Positions 9,036 through 17,683 of a stretch of DNA of 64,000 nt are shown piece by piece. This DNA comes from Gluconacetobacter entanii. GTDB taxonomy: Bacteria; Pseudomonadota; Alphaproteobacteria; Acetobacterales; Acetobacteraceae. The DNA lies in assembly GCF_003206495.1 (NCBI RefSeq), contig NZ_NKUF01000019.1, positions 1 through 64,000 on the forward strand, given 5' to 3'. A program made the position numbers and the translations under genes. How positions within the stretch are numbered: position 1 is the stretch's first letter; every line of letters begins with the position of its first letter. A model generated the notes under the pieces. The model was given only the letters and a program-made list of their open reading frames with translations, searched no databases and was not told the DNA's origin.

Positions 9036-9403
9036 CACAGCACAGCCGCCGCGTCCTTGTCGTTGAAGACGAGGAAATGATCGCGAACCTGCTCCTGACC
9101 GTCATCGAGGCGTCGGGCCTTCAGGTAACCTCATGCCCCAGCGTGGCCAGCGCGATGGACACGCTGTCCCACGCCACGTTCGATGCAGCACTGGTGGACC
9201 TGACGCTGCCTGATGGCGCGCCGGACGGGGTGATCGCGGCCCTGCGGGAGAAGGATGTGCCGGTCATCGTCATCAGTGGCGATCCGGACCGCCTGGGCCG
9301 TCATCCGGACCTTCCGGGGCTGAGCAAGCCGTTCCGCATGAAGGCGCTGATGGCGCAGCTTGAGTCCTGCCTTGCGGCCCGGATGCCTGCGTCACCGCCG
9401 TAA
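9032..9403 (+). CDS. stand-alone response regulator receiver protein
   Basis: A 123-residue single receiver domain has no output domain. It has the acidic pair Glu12/Asp13 (VVEDEE), phosphoacceptor Asp56 (ALVDLTLPDG), switch Ser82 (VIVISGDPD) and conserved Lys99 (GLSKPF). Such proteins usually act in phosphorelays or by protein contact. No histidine kinase is in the window, so the partner is unknown. The start at 9032 overlaps the Nudix stop. Its 3' end overlaps the convergent glycosyltransferase gene by 131 bp. Confidence 0.88.
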   Translation: MTQHSRRVLVVEDEEMIANLLLTVIEASGLQVTSCPSVASAMDTLSHATFDAALVDLTLPDGAPDGVIAALREKDVPVIVISGDPDRLGRHPDLPGLSKPFRMKALMAQLESCLAARMPASPP

Positions 9404-10871
9404 GGTCGCGCGACAGGATGGCGATGTCCGGCAGCAGGTCCGGCGGCACGGGATCGTTCATGCGCACACGATAGATATCCAGCCTTTCGGCATCGCGGAT
9501 ACGTCCGTGGCGGGTTATGCTGCCCACGGGTTCGACGGTGGCGAAATACCGCCGGTCGAACGTGCGCCGGGGATTGCACAGCATCAGCCCCTCCCCCCTT
9601 ATCCCATGCGGCAGGTTGAACAGCGCCCATCGCGGCTCCATCCCCACCACGGCACGGCGCGGCAGGTACAGCGCCAGTTCGGATGCCGTGCCATAATCGC
9701 AAGCGGTCACGAAATCCCCCGGCATGGCGCGTCCTTCCACCTCGTCCGCCAGTCCGGGCCATCCCCCCACCTGCCGCAGCATGACATCCGTATGCGCGGA
9801 CAGGGACAGGGGTTCGAACGCGGCCTGGATGAATACCAGCGCGCACAGGACACCCCCCAGCGCCACGGCGGGCTTCCACCCCTTCCATGTCAGTTGCGCC
9901 GCCGCGACCGCCAGCAGCGGATAGAGGATGACGGGCCAGTTCGCCTGCACCCGGTCGCCAAGCGCGTGTGTCACGAACACGGCCGTGGGCACCACGATCA
10001 TCCACAGCAGCACGCCCTGCGCCGGCACGCGCCGGGCATTGCGCGCCACCAGCATCACCCCCGCCAGGAACAGCACGAAGATCCCCGGCGTCGCCAGCCC
10101 CACCTGACCACCGACCAGTTCACCAAGGAAGCCGAGCGCGCGTCCCGCGTGCCAGTCCCCCACCCGTCCCCCCTGCCGCAGCAGGCTGGCCCAGTGATGG
10201 GTCGCGTTCCACCAGATCACGGGCGAGATGACGGCCACGGCCACCAGCGCGCCCGCCCATGGCGCGGGACGACGCAGCCATGCGCGTCCCGCACGATGCA
10301 GCAGCAGCCACGCCACAATGCCCGCGCCGGGCAGGACGGCGGTATATTTGCTGTCGAATGCCAGTCCCAGCATCGCCCCGCATACCGGCCACCAGCGCGC
10401 ATGGCCCGTCGCCATCAACCGCCCGACCGCCCACAGCATCAGTGTCGTGAAAAACAGCAGCGGCGTGTCGGGGGTCATGACCACCGCATTGACCCCCATC
10501 GCCAGCGTCGCCTGCAGAAGAGCGACGCCACGGATCACGCCTGCCCGCGCCGCACCCCCCACGGCTTCGGGGGATGGCGCATGAAAGTCGCGGATCGCCT
10601 GCGCCAGAAAGGGAATCGCGGCCATGGCGGCCATCGTCCCGATCCAGCGGATGCCCGCGCCCCCATCCCCGAACAGCGCGCATCCGGCACGGATCCACAG
10701 GGCGACCATGGGCGGATGGTCCAGATATCCCGTCGCGGGCGCATGGGCCCAGACCCAGTAATAGGCCTCGTCCGGGGAAACGGGCAGGTACCAGCCAAGG
10801 ACCAGTCGCAGGACCAGAGTCACCCCCAGCAGCCAGCCCCATGAACGCAGCGACGTCACCGGATTTTCCAT
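9273..10871 (-). CDS. GT39-type membrane glycosyltransferase (ArnT/PMT-like)
   Basis: This 532-residue polytopic membrane protein begins with a hydrophobic helix followed by the conserved acidic motif in the first periplasmic loop (PVSPDEAYYWVWA) and LDHPPM, as in ArnT and other GT39 enzymes. Those transfer sugars from polyprenyl phosphate to lipid A, protein or glycan acceptors. About ten further hydrophobic segments follow, then a C-terminal soluble part. ATG 10871 overlaps the stop of the GT2-GtrA gene (ATGGAAAATCCGGTGA), so the two are co-translated. The last ~40 residues are Pro/Ser/Gly-rich and antisense to the receiver gene. The acceptor is unknown. Confidence 0.85.
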   Translation of the reverse strand: MENPVTSLRSWGWLLGVTLVLRLVLGWYLPVSPDEAYYWVWAHAPATGYLDHPPMVALWIRAGCALFGDGGAGIRWIGTMAAMAAIPFLAQAIRDFHAPSPEAVGGAARAGVIRGVALLQATLAMGVNAVVMTPDTPLLFFTTLMLWAVGRLMATGHARWWPVCGAMLGLAFDSKYTAVLPGAGIVAWLLLHRAGRAWLRRPAPWAGALVAVAVISPVIWWNATHHWASLLRQGGRVGDWHAGRALGFLGELVGGQVGLATPGIFVLFLAGVMLVARNARRVPAQGVLLWMIVVPTAVFVTHALGDRVQANWPVILYPLLAVAAAQLTWKGWKPAVALGGVLCALVFIQAAFEPLSLSAHTDVMLRQVGGWPGLADEVEGRAMPGDFVTACDYGTASELALYLPRRAVVGMEPRWALFNLPHGIRGEGLMLCNPRRTFDRRYFATVEPVGSITRHGRIRDAERLDIYRVRMNDPVPPDLLPDIAILSRDLTAVTQASGPQGRTQAAPSAPSCGTACSAPEGPDDGPGGPDRH

Positions 10872-12043
10872 ATGAGGGTGGAGGACACGGCATAGTTCCA
10901 GACTGCGGCAATCGCCGCCCCGGCCACGCTGGCGCTGGTCCAGTGGCGCGGCCCGCTGCTGAGGATCATCTGCGCCACGCCGACATTCGCCAGCGCGCCG
11001 ATCGAACAGATCAGCACGAACAGGCACAGCCCCCGCACCAGCGCCGCCCCCTTCAGGCGGAAGTCACGATAGGTCAGCCTGTTGTTCAGCCAGAAATTGA
11101 CGATCATCGACACATAGGTCCCGACCACCTGCCCCAGTGAAAAATCCGCCCCGCATTCCAGAAGGACCGACAGCACCACAAGGTTGACGCCAATCCCCAG
11201 CAGCCCGACAAAGCAGAAGCTGATGAACCGCACCGGGAGATAGCCCCGGCACAGCCGGTCGAGCATCATGGCGGCGAACTGTATCAGGACGACCGAATCC
11301 AGCTTGCTTTCGCCCGCAGCACGGCTGCGGAAGACAAACGGGATCTCCGCCACGCGCATGGGCACCGGCGCCGACATGACGATATCGATCAGGATCTTGA
11401 ACCCCGTCCCCGACAGGTGGGGCGCGGTCGCGGTGAACAGGGTGCGGCGGATCGCGAAAAAGCCGCTCATCGGGTCACTGACCTTGACGGGCATGAACCT
11501 GCGCGCCACCCGTATCCCCGCATCCGACAGCATCCGCCGCCAGCTGTTGGCAAGCCCTCCCGCATCGCCGCCCGCAACGTGGCGGCTGCCGATGGCGATG
11601 TCGTTCCCCCCCGTTTCAATGGCATCGAGCAGTTGGCCAAGGCAGCGTTCATCATGCTGCATGTCGCCATCCATGACCGCGACAATTCCCGCGGACGACG
11701 ACAGGATTCCCTCGATCACGGCGGATGACAGCCCCCGCCGCCCCAGTCGCAGGATCCCGCGCACCCGCGCATCATGCGCCGCAAGGTCACGCACGACGTC
11801 AATCGTCCCGTCGGGGGAACTGTCATCGACGAAAATGACCTCCCACGCGCGCCCCGCCAGCGCATGGTCGAGCGCCTCCACCATCGGGCGGACATTGTCG
11901 CGTTCGTTATAACAGGGCACCACGATGCTGACCCGCGGCGGCCGGCAGGATTCCCGCCCGACGGCTTCCGGCCCGACTGACCCCTGACCGTCAGTCCTCA
12001 ACACCAGCCCCCGACATAAATGCCCATCCTTCCGGCAGGCCAT
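10856..12043 (-). CDS. GT2 polyprenyl-phosphate glycosyltransferase with GtrA-like membrane domain
   Basis: The N-terminal GT-A domain is of dolichyl-phosphate-mannose synthase type (VSIVVPCYNERDNV, VIFVDDSSPDGT, catalytic VMDGDMQHD at about 120) and is followed by a four-helix GtrA-like domain in the last ~130 residues (RFISFCFVGLLGIGVN... ending STLIWKIR). It should charge polyprenyl phosphate with a sugar from a nucleotide donor and present it at the membrane. It overlaps the GT39 gene, which would use the lipid-linked sugar. The start is uncertain: ATG 12043 is listed, but the first ~35 residues are not conserved-looking and a GTG inside could be used. Confidence 0.85.
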   Translation of the reverse strand: MACRKDGHLCRGLVLRTDGQGSVGPEAVGRESCRPPRVSIVVPCYNERDNVRPMVEALDHALAGRAWEVIFVDDSSPDGTIDVVRDLAAHDARVRGILRLGRRGLSSAVIEGILSSSAGIVAVMDGDMQHDERCLGQLLDAIETGGNDIAIGSRHVAGGDAGGLANSWRRMLSDAGIRVARRFMPVKVSDPMSGFFAIRRTLFTATAPHLSGTGFKILIDIVMSAPVPMRVAEIPFVFRSRAAGESKLDSVVLIQFAAMMLDRLCRGYLPVRFISFCFVGLLGIGVNLVVLSVLLECGADFSLGQVVGTYVSMIVNFWLNNRLTYRDFRLKGAALVRGLCLFVLICSIGALANVGVAQMILSSGPRHWTSASVAGAAIAAVWNYAVSSTLIWKIR

Positions 12044-12072
12044 GACCCGTGCATGCGCCCGCCACGATGCGA

Positions 12073-12558
12073 TCAGACCGGCACGCCCGGCCGTTCCAGG
12101 CTGCTGAGGATGGTCTGCAGCGTCTGGACCCGGACCACATGGGCCGCTTCGGTCAGGCGGCGCGTCAGCGTATTCTCATGCGTTGCATCGCGCGCCACCA
12201 GACGGACAAGGAAATCGCCCCCGCCACGGATCATGTGGCATTCGCGGACCTCGGGCCATGCCGAAATTTCCGCCTCGAACGCGGAAAGGATCGCCTCCTT
12301 CTGGCTGTCGAGGCCGATCAGGGCAAACAGCGTGATCGACCAGCCAAGGCTCGCCGCGTCGGTCTGCGCGTGATAGCCAAGGATGACCTTTTCCTCTTCC
12401 AGACGCCGGACACGACGCAGGCATGGCGGGGCGGAGATGCCCACCCGGCGGGCCAGTTCGACATTCGTCATGCGTCCATCGGCCTGAAGTTCGGCAACAA
12501 TCCGCCGGTCAATCGCGTCGAGTTCCGTCATCCGTTCCGCCATGCACGTTTCAATCAT
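12073..12558 (-). CDS. Lrp/AsnC-family transcriptional regulator
   Basis: This 161-residue protein has an N-terminal winged helix (LDAIDRRIVAELQADGRMTNVELARRVGIS) and a C-terminal RAM/AsnC ligand domain with GGGDFLVRLVA. Such proteins form octamers and respond to amino acids or related small molecules. ATG 12558 follows GGCGGAAAT; a later ATG at 12531 would drop the unconserved first residues. It is divergent from trxB across 142 bp, so it may regulate trxB, itself, or the glycosyltransferase pair 29 bp downstream. Confidence 0.9.
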   Translation of the reverse strand: MIETCMAERMTELDAIDRRIVAELQADGRMTNVELARRVGISAPPCLRRVRRLEEEKVILGYHAQTDAASLGWSITLFALIGLDSQKEAILSAFEAEISAWPEVRECHMIRGGGDFLVRLVARDATHENTLTRRLTEAAHVVRVQTLQTILSSLERPGVPV

Positions 12559-12700
12559 ATTTCCGCCGGGATCGTTATCCTGTCCCGATATGCGATGATG
12601 ACGCCTCTCCTACCGCAACCCTTGCCTTCACGCCAGTGGACGATCATACCATTCCCATCATCGTTCCACCGTCACCACTGACCCAACCGGTTCTGATCGC

Positions 12701-13678
12701 ATGCCCAACACATATACCACCGACCTGCTTGTCATCGGCGCAGGCCCCGCCGGATACACGGCCGCCATTTACGCCGCGCGCGCCAGCCTGTCCCCCATCC
12801 TCGTCGCGGGACTGCAACCGGGGGGGCAGTTGATGATCACGACGGATGTCGAGAACTATCCCGGTTTCGCCAAGGGCGTGCAGGGGCCCGACCTGATGAT
12901 GCAGATGGCGGCGCAGGCCGAACATGTCGGCACGAAGCTGATGGATGACATCATCGTCTCATGCAGCCTGACGCGCGATGCGCAGACGGGCATGTTCCGG
13001 GCCGTGGGGGATTCGGAAGACATCTACCTCGCGCGCAGCATCGTCATCGCCACCGGCGCGCAGGCACGCTGGCTGGGCATCCCGGGGGAGCAGGAATACC
13101 AGGGCAGTGGCGTGTCCGCCTGCGCGACATGTGACGGCTTCTTCTATCGCGGCAAGCGTGTGGTCGTCATCGGCGGCGGCAACACGGCGGTGGAGGAAGC
13201 GCTCTACCTGACCCATCACGCAACCCATGTGACGCTGATCCACCGGCGCGACACGCTGCGCGCGGAAAAGATCCTGCAGGACCGCCTGTTTGCCAACCCG
13301 CGCATTTCGGTCATGTGGAACACGGCGGTCGACCGCATCATCGGATCGGGCACGCCGCCGGTCGTCACCAGCATCGAAGTTCACGATACCGTGACGAACG
13401 CCCCCTCCACCGTGGAGACGGACGGCGTGTTCGTCGCCATCGGCCACAGCCCGAACACCGACCTGTTCAAGGGGCAGATCGATATCGACGCAGATGGCTA
13501 CATCACCACCACGCCGGGCAGTACCCGCACCTCTATCCCGGGCGTGTTCGCGGCGGGCGACGTGCAGGACAAGATCTTCCGCCAGGCCATCACGGCGGCG
13601 GGTACCGGATGCATGGCCGCGCTGGAAGCCGAACGGTTTTTAGCAGAAAATCCGTCACAAACTGGCCATAGTTCTTGA
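12701..13678 (+). CDS. trxB: thioredoxin-disulfide reductase
   Basis: TrxB is an FAD- and NADPH-dependent cytosolic flavoenzyme that reduces thioredoxin. The FAD-binding GAGPAGYTAAIYAAR is at the N-terminus, the redox pair Cys141/Cys144 (CATCDG) sits in the middle, the NADPH Rossmann motif VVVIGGGNTAVEEA follows, and GVFAAGDVQDK lies near the C-terminus. Its 325 residues are the family's usual length. It is monocistronic and divergent from the Lrp gene, with a LysR regulator 78 bp downstream. Confidence 0.96.
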   Translation: MPNTYTTDLLVIGAGPAGYTAAIYAARASLSPILVAGLQPGGQLMITTDVENYPGFAKGVQGPDLMMQMAAQAEHVGTKLMDDIIVSCSLTRDAQTGMFRAVGDSEDIYLARSIVIATGAQARWLGIPGEQEYQGSGVSACATCDGFFYRGKRVVVIGGGNTAVEEALYLTHHATHVTLIHRRDTLRAEKILQDRLFANPRISVMWNTAVDRIIGSGTPPVVTSIEVHDTVTNAPSTVETDGVFVAIGHSPNTDLFKGQIDIDADGYITTTPGSTRTSIPGVFAAGDVQDKIFRQAITAAGTGCMAALEAERFLAENPSQTGHSS

Positions 13679-13756
13679 CCTGCTCTGGTATTTCCTTCAC
13701 CACAGCCAGAACGTCATAACAAATGGCAAATTTAGAATTAGGAACGGAGTCAACGC

Positions 13757-14641
13757 GTGGACTGGGATAAACTCCGGATATTTCATGCAGTAGCCGAGGC
13801 TGGGTCCTTCACCCATGCCGGCGACGTGCTTAACCTGAGCCAGTCTGCGGTGTCCCGACAGATCTCCGCTCTGGAAGAGGCGCTGCAGGTTCCCCTCTTC
13901 CATCGGCACGCACGTGGCCTGATCCTCACGGAACAGGGCGAAACCCTGAACCAGACGGTGCGTGAGGTCTTCTCCAAGCTGGCGATGACGCAGTCCCTGC
14001 TGACGGAAAGCAAGGAAAAGGCGGCAGGCCGCCTGCGGGTCACGACCACGACGGGGTTCGGCACCTGCTGGCTGACGCCACGCCTGCACCGTTTCATGGA
14101 CACCAACCCCGATATCTCCATCACCCTGATCCTTGATGACAACGACCTCGATCTGGGCATGCGGGAGGCGGATGTCGCGGTGCGCATGCATCCGCCGCGC
14201 CAGCCTGACCTGATCCAGCGGCACCTGGCGGATTTCCCCCTGCCGATCTATGCCGCGCAGTCCTACCTCAACGAACACGGCACGCCCACCACGCTTGAGG
14301 AGCTTAATGCCCACAAGCTGGTGCTGTTCGGTGGCTATCACCCGCCGGTGCCGCACATCAACTGGCTGGCGGAAACCGGGGTGCCGTCGGATGAACGCCG
14401 TCAGGCGCGGCTGGAGGTCAACAGCCTTGCCGCCATGGCCGGGGCCATCGCCGCAGGCATCGGAATCGGGTCCATCCAGCTCTATGCCGCGAACCAGTAC
14501 CCCAATCTGGTAAAGATCCTGCCCGAAGTGCCGCTTCCGACCGTGGATGCCTACTTCGTGTATCCGGAAGAGCTACGCACCTCCAAGCGTGTGGCCGTGT
14601 TCCGTGACTTCCTGCTGGCGGAAATCAACGCCCGCCACTGA
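13757..14641 (+). CDS. LysR-family transcriptional regulator
   Basis: This 294-residue regulator has an N-terminal winged helix-turn-helix (LRIFHAVAEAGSFTHAGDVLNLSQSAVSRQI) and a C-terminal periplasmic-binding-protein-like effector domain. The sequence TTTTGFGTCWLTPRLHRFM starts the effector domain. The ligand and targets are unknown. The gene stands alone, following trxB, and ends at a bidirectional terminator shared with the convergent ihfB. Confidence 0.92.
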   Translation: MDWDKLRIFHAVAEAGSFTHAGDVLNLSQSAVSRQISALEEALQVPLFHRHARGLILTEQGETLNQTVREVFSKLAMTQSLLTESKEKAAGRLRVTTTTGFGTCWLTPRLHRFMDTNPDISITLILDDNDLDLGMREADVAVRMHPPRQPDLIQRHLADFPLPIYAAQSYLNEHGTPTTLEELNAHKLVLFGGYHPPVPHINWLAETGVPSDERRQARLEVNSLAAMAGAIAAGIGIGSIQLYAANQYPNLVKILPEVPLPTVDAYFVYPEELRTSKRVAVFRDFLLAEINARH

Positions 14642-14671
14642 TCGCGTTCCCATCACGCGATAGACCAATGC

Positions 14672-14706
14672 AAAAAGGCCCCGCCATCACGGCAGGGCCT
14701 TTTTTC
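14672..14706. terminator. bidirectional intrinsic terminator between the LysR gene and ihfB
   Basis: AAAAAGGCCC-CGCC, a 5-nt loop, and GGC-A-GGGCCTTTTT form a GC-rich hairpin with A-run and T-run flanks, so it can stop transcription from both sides of this convergent pair. Confidence 0.85.
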
Positions 14707-14740
14707 ATTACGTGATGGCCACAACAGGACCAGCAGGCAG

Positions 14741-15037
14741 TCAGCCTTCCGCCCCGTCCTGATGATTGACCCGTTCACGCAGTTCCTTGCCTGCCTTGAA
14801 GAACGGGACGACCTTTTCCTCCACCGCGACGATTTCACCCGTGCGCGGGTTGCGGCCCGTGCGCGAATCCCGCTTCTTTACCGTAAATGCACCAAAACCA
14901 CGCAATTCGACCCGGTCGCCCCGGGCCAGCGCCGCACTGATTTCATGAAATATGGTCTGAACAATCTGCTCTATGTCACGAGCGGGAAGATGTGGATTGG
15001 CTGCGGCAAGTTCGGCAATCAACTCCGATTTGGTCAT
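14741..15037 (-). CDS. ihfB: integration host factor subunit beta
   Basis: This 98-residue DNA-bending protein of the HU/IHF fold starts [17 protein letters not shown]. It carries [20 protein letters not shown], the beta-arm with the intercalating Pro, and [15 protein letters not shown]. It would pair with IhfA to bend DNA. ATG 15037 is the conserved start, and the longer upstream frame is not. It lies 25 bp after sppA on the same strand, the usual alphaproteobacterial arrangement. Confidence 0.95.
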   Translation of the reverse strand: MTKSELIAELAAANPHLPARDIEQIVQTIFHEISAALARGDRVELRGFGAFTVKKRDSRTGRNPRTGEIVAVEEKVVPFFKAGKELRERVNHQDGAEG

Positions 15038-15062
15038 CCTGCTTCCCTCTGTCTTATGTAAA

Positions 15063-16016
15063 TTAAGGTTTCCAGATCGCAACGGCTCCGTCAAGATCGC
15101 CACCGGGCCTGAGCAGGCCATCCAGACGATCCGATTCCGTAACAATGCCCAAGACACTTCCCAGCAGATGCCGCATCCAGTCAAGACGAAATGATGAACG
15201 CGGTTTCATATCTTCAACATCAACATTGTTAGACAGATGCAGGGTGCGGATCAACCATTCCTTTGCCTCCTGCTCTCCCCCGATCTGGTCCACGAGGCCA
15301 AGCGACAATGCCTGCGTGCCAGTATAGGGCCGCCCGTCCGCGAGTTCGAGCACCCTTTCACGTGGCATATGCCGTCCCTGCGCCACCATGGTGACAAACA
15401 TGTCATACAGGTCGGACACCACGCCCTGCAGCATCTGCCGTCCATGTGGCGAAAGGGGCTGCACGACGGATGGCTGCCCCTTCATCGGGCCGGAGACAAG
15501 CTGATCGACACGCACCCCCACCCTGTCGAGCAGGCCGGACACATCGGGCGACTGCATGATGACCCCGATGGACCCGGTCAGGGTGGAATGATGGGCGAAC
15601 AGGCGCTGTGCGGGAACGGCGATCATGTACCCCGCCGAGGCGGCAAGACTTCCCATCGACACCGCGACAGGCTTTTGCCGTGCGAATTCCGCGACCGCAT
15701 CGTGCAATGTCTCCCCGCCGGTGACGGCGCCGCCGGGGGTATTGATATCGAGCAGCATGCCCTTGACGGCAGGGTCGGTGCGGGCCTTGCGGATCAGGGC
15801 CAGCGTCTTTGCCGTATCGGCGCCGACCACGCCGTCGATATGCAGGCGCACGATATGCTCACGCGCGGGCATGTGCCCGTGCCACACGGCCCGGCCCGAT
15901 ATGGCCAGCAGGCCGCAGGCAAACGCGACGACCGCCCCGATGCGCCACAATAACAATCGCCGTCGCAGGGACTGGCGTTCCAGCGTCATATCTGCATCAA
16001 ACGCCATGCGGTTCAC
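15063..16016 (-). CDS. sppA: signal peptide peptidase SppA (short form)
   Basis: This 317-residue inner-membrane serine protease degrades cleaved signal peptides. A single N-terminal membrane helix lies at about 23-42. The S49 domain follows with catalytic Ser127 ([10 protein letters not shown]) and Lys179 (SGPMKG); TGSIGVIMQ and LGLVDQIGG are also conserved. It is the single-domain form of about 300 residues, half the size of E. coli SppA. It lies immediately upstream of ihfB. Confidence 0.93.
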   Translation of the reverse strand: MNRMAFDADMTLERQSLRRRLLLWRIGAVVAFACGLLAISGRAVWHGHMPAREHIVRLHIDGVVGADTAKTLALIRKARTDPAVKGMLLDINTPGGAVTGGETLHDAVAEFARQKPVAVSMGSLAASAGYMIAVPAQRLFAHHSTLTGSIGVIMQSPDVSGLLDRVGVRVDQLVSGPMKGQPSVVQPLSPHGRQMLQGVVSDLYDMFVTMVAQGRHMPRERVLELADGRPYTGTQALSLGLVDQIGGEQEAKEWLIRTLHLSNNVDVEDMKPRSSFRLDWMRHLLGSVLGIVTESDRLDGLLRPGGDLDGAVAIWKP

Positions 16017-16124
16017 GCAACTTCATGACTGCATCGACAAAAACCGGAACAGGACCCGGCCATGGGTTCGCATGGCCGGACATCATGATGACGTCCCGTT
16101 TCAGGACGCCTTGCGCCCACGGCG

Positions 16125-16565
16125 CTACTTGGCCGGGGTTTCGGCGCTGGCCTCGCTCGGCGCTGCGGTGATCTTGCGGCCCAGCCCGATTTCACGCGCC
16201 AGGGTCGAGCGGCGCTCGGCATAGTTGGGGGCGACCATCGGATAGTCGCTCGGCAGGCCCCAGCGCTCCCGGTACTGCTCGGGCGTCATGCCATACGCGC
16301 TCTGCAGGTGGCGCTTGAGCATCTTGAGCTTCTTGCCGTCTTCGAGGCAGACGATGTAGTCGGGAAAGACCGAACGCTTGATCGGCACGGCAGGCTGCAG
16401 CTTTTCATGTTCGACCTGTGGCTGATCCAGCGAAGTGAGGGCCTGATAGACCTGCTTGATGAGATCAGGAACAGTATCCGCCCCGACGGCGTTATTGGAG
16501 ACATGAGCCGACACGATCTGCGTGGTCAGTTCAAGAAAAGAGAAATCCTGTTCAACGTCAGACAT
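16125..16565 (-). CDS. MucR/Ros-family transcriptional regulator
   Basis: This 146-residue protein has the conserved MucR core (PDYIVCLEDGKKLKMLKRHL, then AYGMTPEQYRERWGLP and PNYAERRS). MucR proteins bind AT-rich DNA and act as H-NS-like global repressors of surface polysaccharide, motility and virulence-type genes. The zinc-finger-like region here shows a single Cys in the usual CxxC position. ATG 16565 is preferred over 16586, because MSDVEQDFS matches the family start better. It lies ~100 bp past sppA on the same strand and has its own AT-rich upstream region. Confidence 0.9.
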   Translation of the reverse strand: MSDVEQDFSFLELTTQIVSAHVSNNAVGADTVPDLIKQVYQALTSLDQPQVEHEKLQPAVPIKRSVFPDYIVCLEDGKKLKMLKRHLQSAYGMTPEQYRERWGLPSDYPMVAPNYAERRSTLAREIGLGRKITAAPSEASAETPAK

Positions 16566-16952
16566 AATTCTGTTCCATTTCTTCAATCATGATGAATGCC
16601 GCCCTAAAACAGCCATCATCCGCGTCCTGAATAGGCACTACCCAATAAAACGCCCAAATACAATACTCGTCTCATCACGGTCCAGATTAAAATACGGAAA
16701 GAACCGACAATAAACACCCCTGCCCCATCACGAAACCATCATGCCAGACCGGCGCTGGACAATGGTTTTCATGATATACGGCCCGTTACTGGCAAAATCG
16801 GACCACACTAAAATTGTAAAACACGTGTTCAGATTGAAACTTGATGTAACATTTTTTAAATCTGAAAATAATGAGTATTCAACCCTGTCCCGTAGGGGTG
16901 AAAAGCCTGCATATCGCATTGTCATGACATGACGGCGACAGGAACAGCGACA
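16566..16952. other. AT-rich intergenic region, no gene supported
   Basis: This ~390-bp stretch between mucR and the ArsR-type gene is clearly richer in A+T than its neighbours. Short frames exist on both strands, but none has a ribosome-binding site or recognisable sequence. It probably carries the mucR promoter and, given that MucR binds AT-rich DNA, possible self-regulatory sites. I see no palindromic operator that I can defend. Confidence 0.4.
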
Positions 16953-17384
16953 CTATTCCCCGCACGCAATGCGTGCAAAACGGGCGGCCGATATTTGTGC
17001 CGGGCGTGGGGTCGCCGTATTCGTTGCCTCCGCCGTGCCGTCCTGCACGCCGGGAACGGCATCACAGATATTGACCTCGGGGTCCATTATTGAAAACATG
17101 AGGCGAATACGTGTCGCTTCTTCGTCCGTAATGATCCGGTAGATGACCTGCCGCGCTTCCTTGCGGGTCACGACTATTTCCGCCCGCCGCAATTCTGCCA
17201 ACTGCTGGCTCAGCGTAGGCTGGCCTATACTTGTGGCGCTTTCGATCTGACCGACACTCTTCTCCCCCTCCAGCAGGGTCGCCAGCACCAGCAGTCGCTG
17301 GGGCTGCGCAAAGAGGCGCAGACGATGGGCCAGGAGTTCAGCAGCCTCCCGCGTGCGGGGAAGCCTGTCCATTATCGCATTCAT
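16953..17384 (-). CDS. ArsR-family repressor, BigR/SqrR-like
   Basis: This 143-residue winged-helix repressor has the core LLVLATLLEGEKSVGQIESATSIGQPTLSQQLAELRRAEIV, matching BigR/SqrR regulators more closely than metal-binding ArsR. BigR senses persulfide through a cysteine pair. Here I see Cys in NICDAVPG and near the C-terminus (ARIACGE), but not the first Cys of the BigR pair, so sulfide sensing is unproven. The last ~40 residues are an unusual extension. It is divergent from the DUF442 gene, the common partner of bigR, across ~300 bp of AT-rich DNA. Confidence 0.8.
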   Translation of the reverse strand: MNAIMDRLPRTREAAELLAHRLRLFAQPQRLLVLATLLEGEKSVGQIESATSIGQPTLSQQLAELRRAEIVVTRKEARQVIYRIITDEEATRIRLMFSIMDPEVNICDAVPGVQDGTAEATNTATPRPAQISAARFARIACGE

Positions 17385-17683
17385 GATCAGTTACCGTAAC
17401 ATTGTCGAATTTGACGGACGAAAAATAAAAAAGAAGCCACTTCCTAATCCCACGGCGGGCATATGCAACCCTGCCATTATTATCGTGTTGGCAGACCCGG
17501 CGCGCCGACATGGATCTGCCCCTCCTGTTACCAATATGTCGATTACGCCACAGGAGTTTACATAAAATACGGTTTATTTTACATACATGAATATATTAAC
17601 CATCTAACAATTTGCCATCCCCCGGCGGATGGGCGCATACCCGGACACTCAATGTCCCGTGCACCGGAGTCAGGATTCATACG
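17385..17683. other. divergent regulatory region between the BigR-like gene and the DUF442 gene
   Basis: This ~300-bp spacer is AT-rich around 17560-17605, in contrast to its surroundings, and should hold both promoters and the repressor's operator. I found no perfect palindrome long enough to name the operator. Confidence 0.4.

Noticed and set aside
9360-10844. 494-codon plus-strand frame opposite the GT39 gene
   Set aside because: Composition is His/Arg/Gln/Pro-rich with no hydrophobic or domain pattern; the minus strand encodes a typical membrane glycosyltransferase.
16728-16925. 65-codon minus-strand frame in the AT-rich region after mucR
   Set aside because: No ribosome-binding site, no similarity, and low-GC sequence makes chance frames common.
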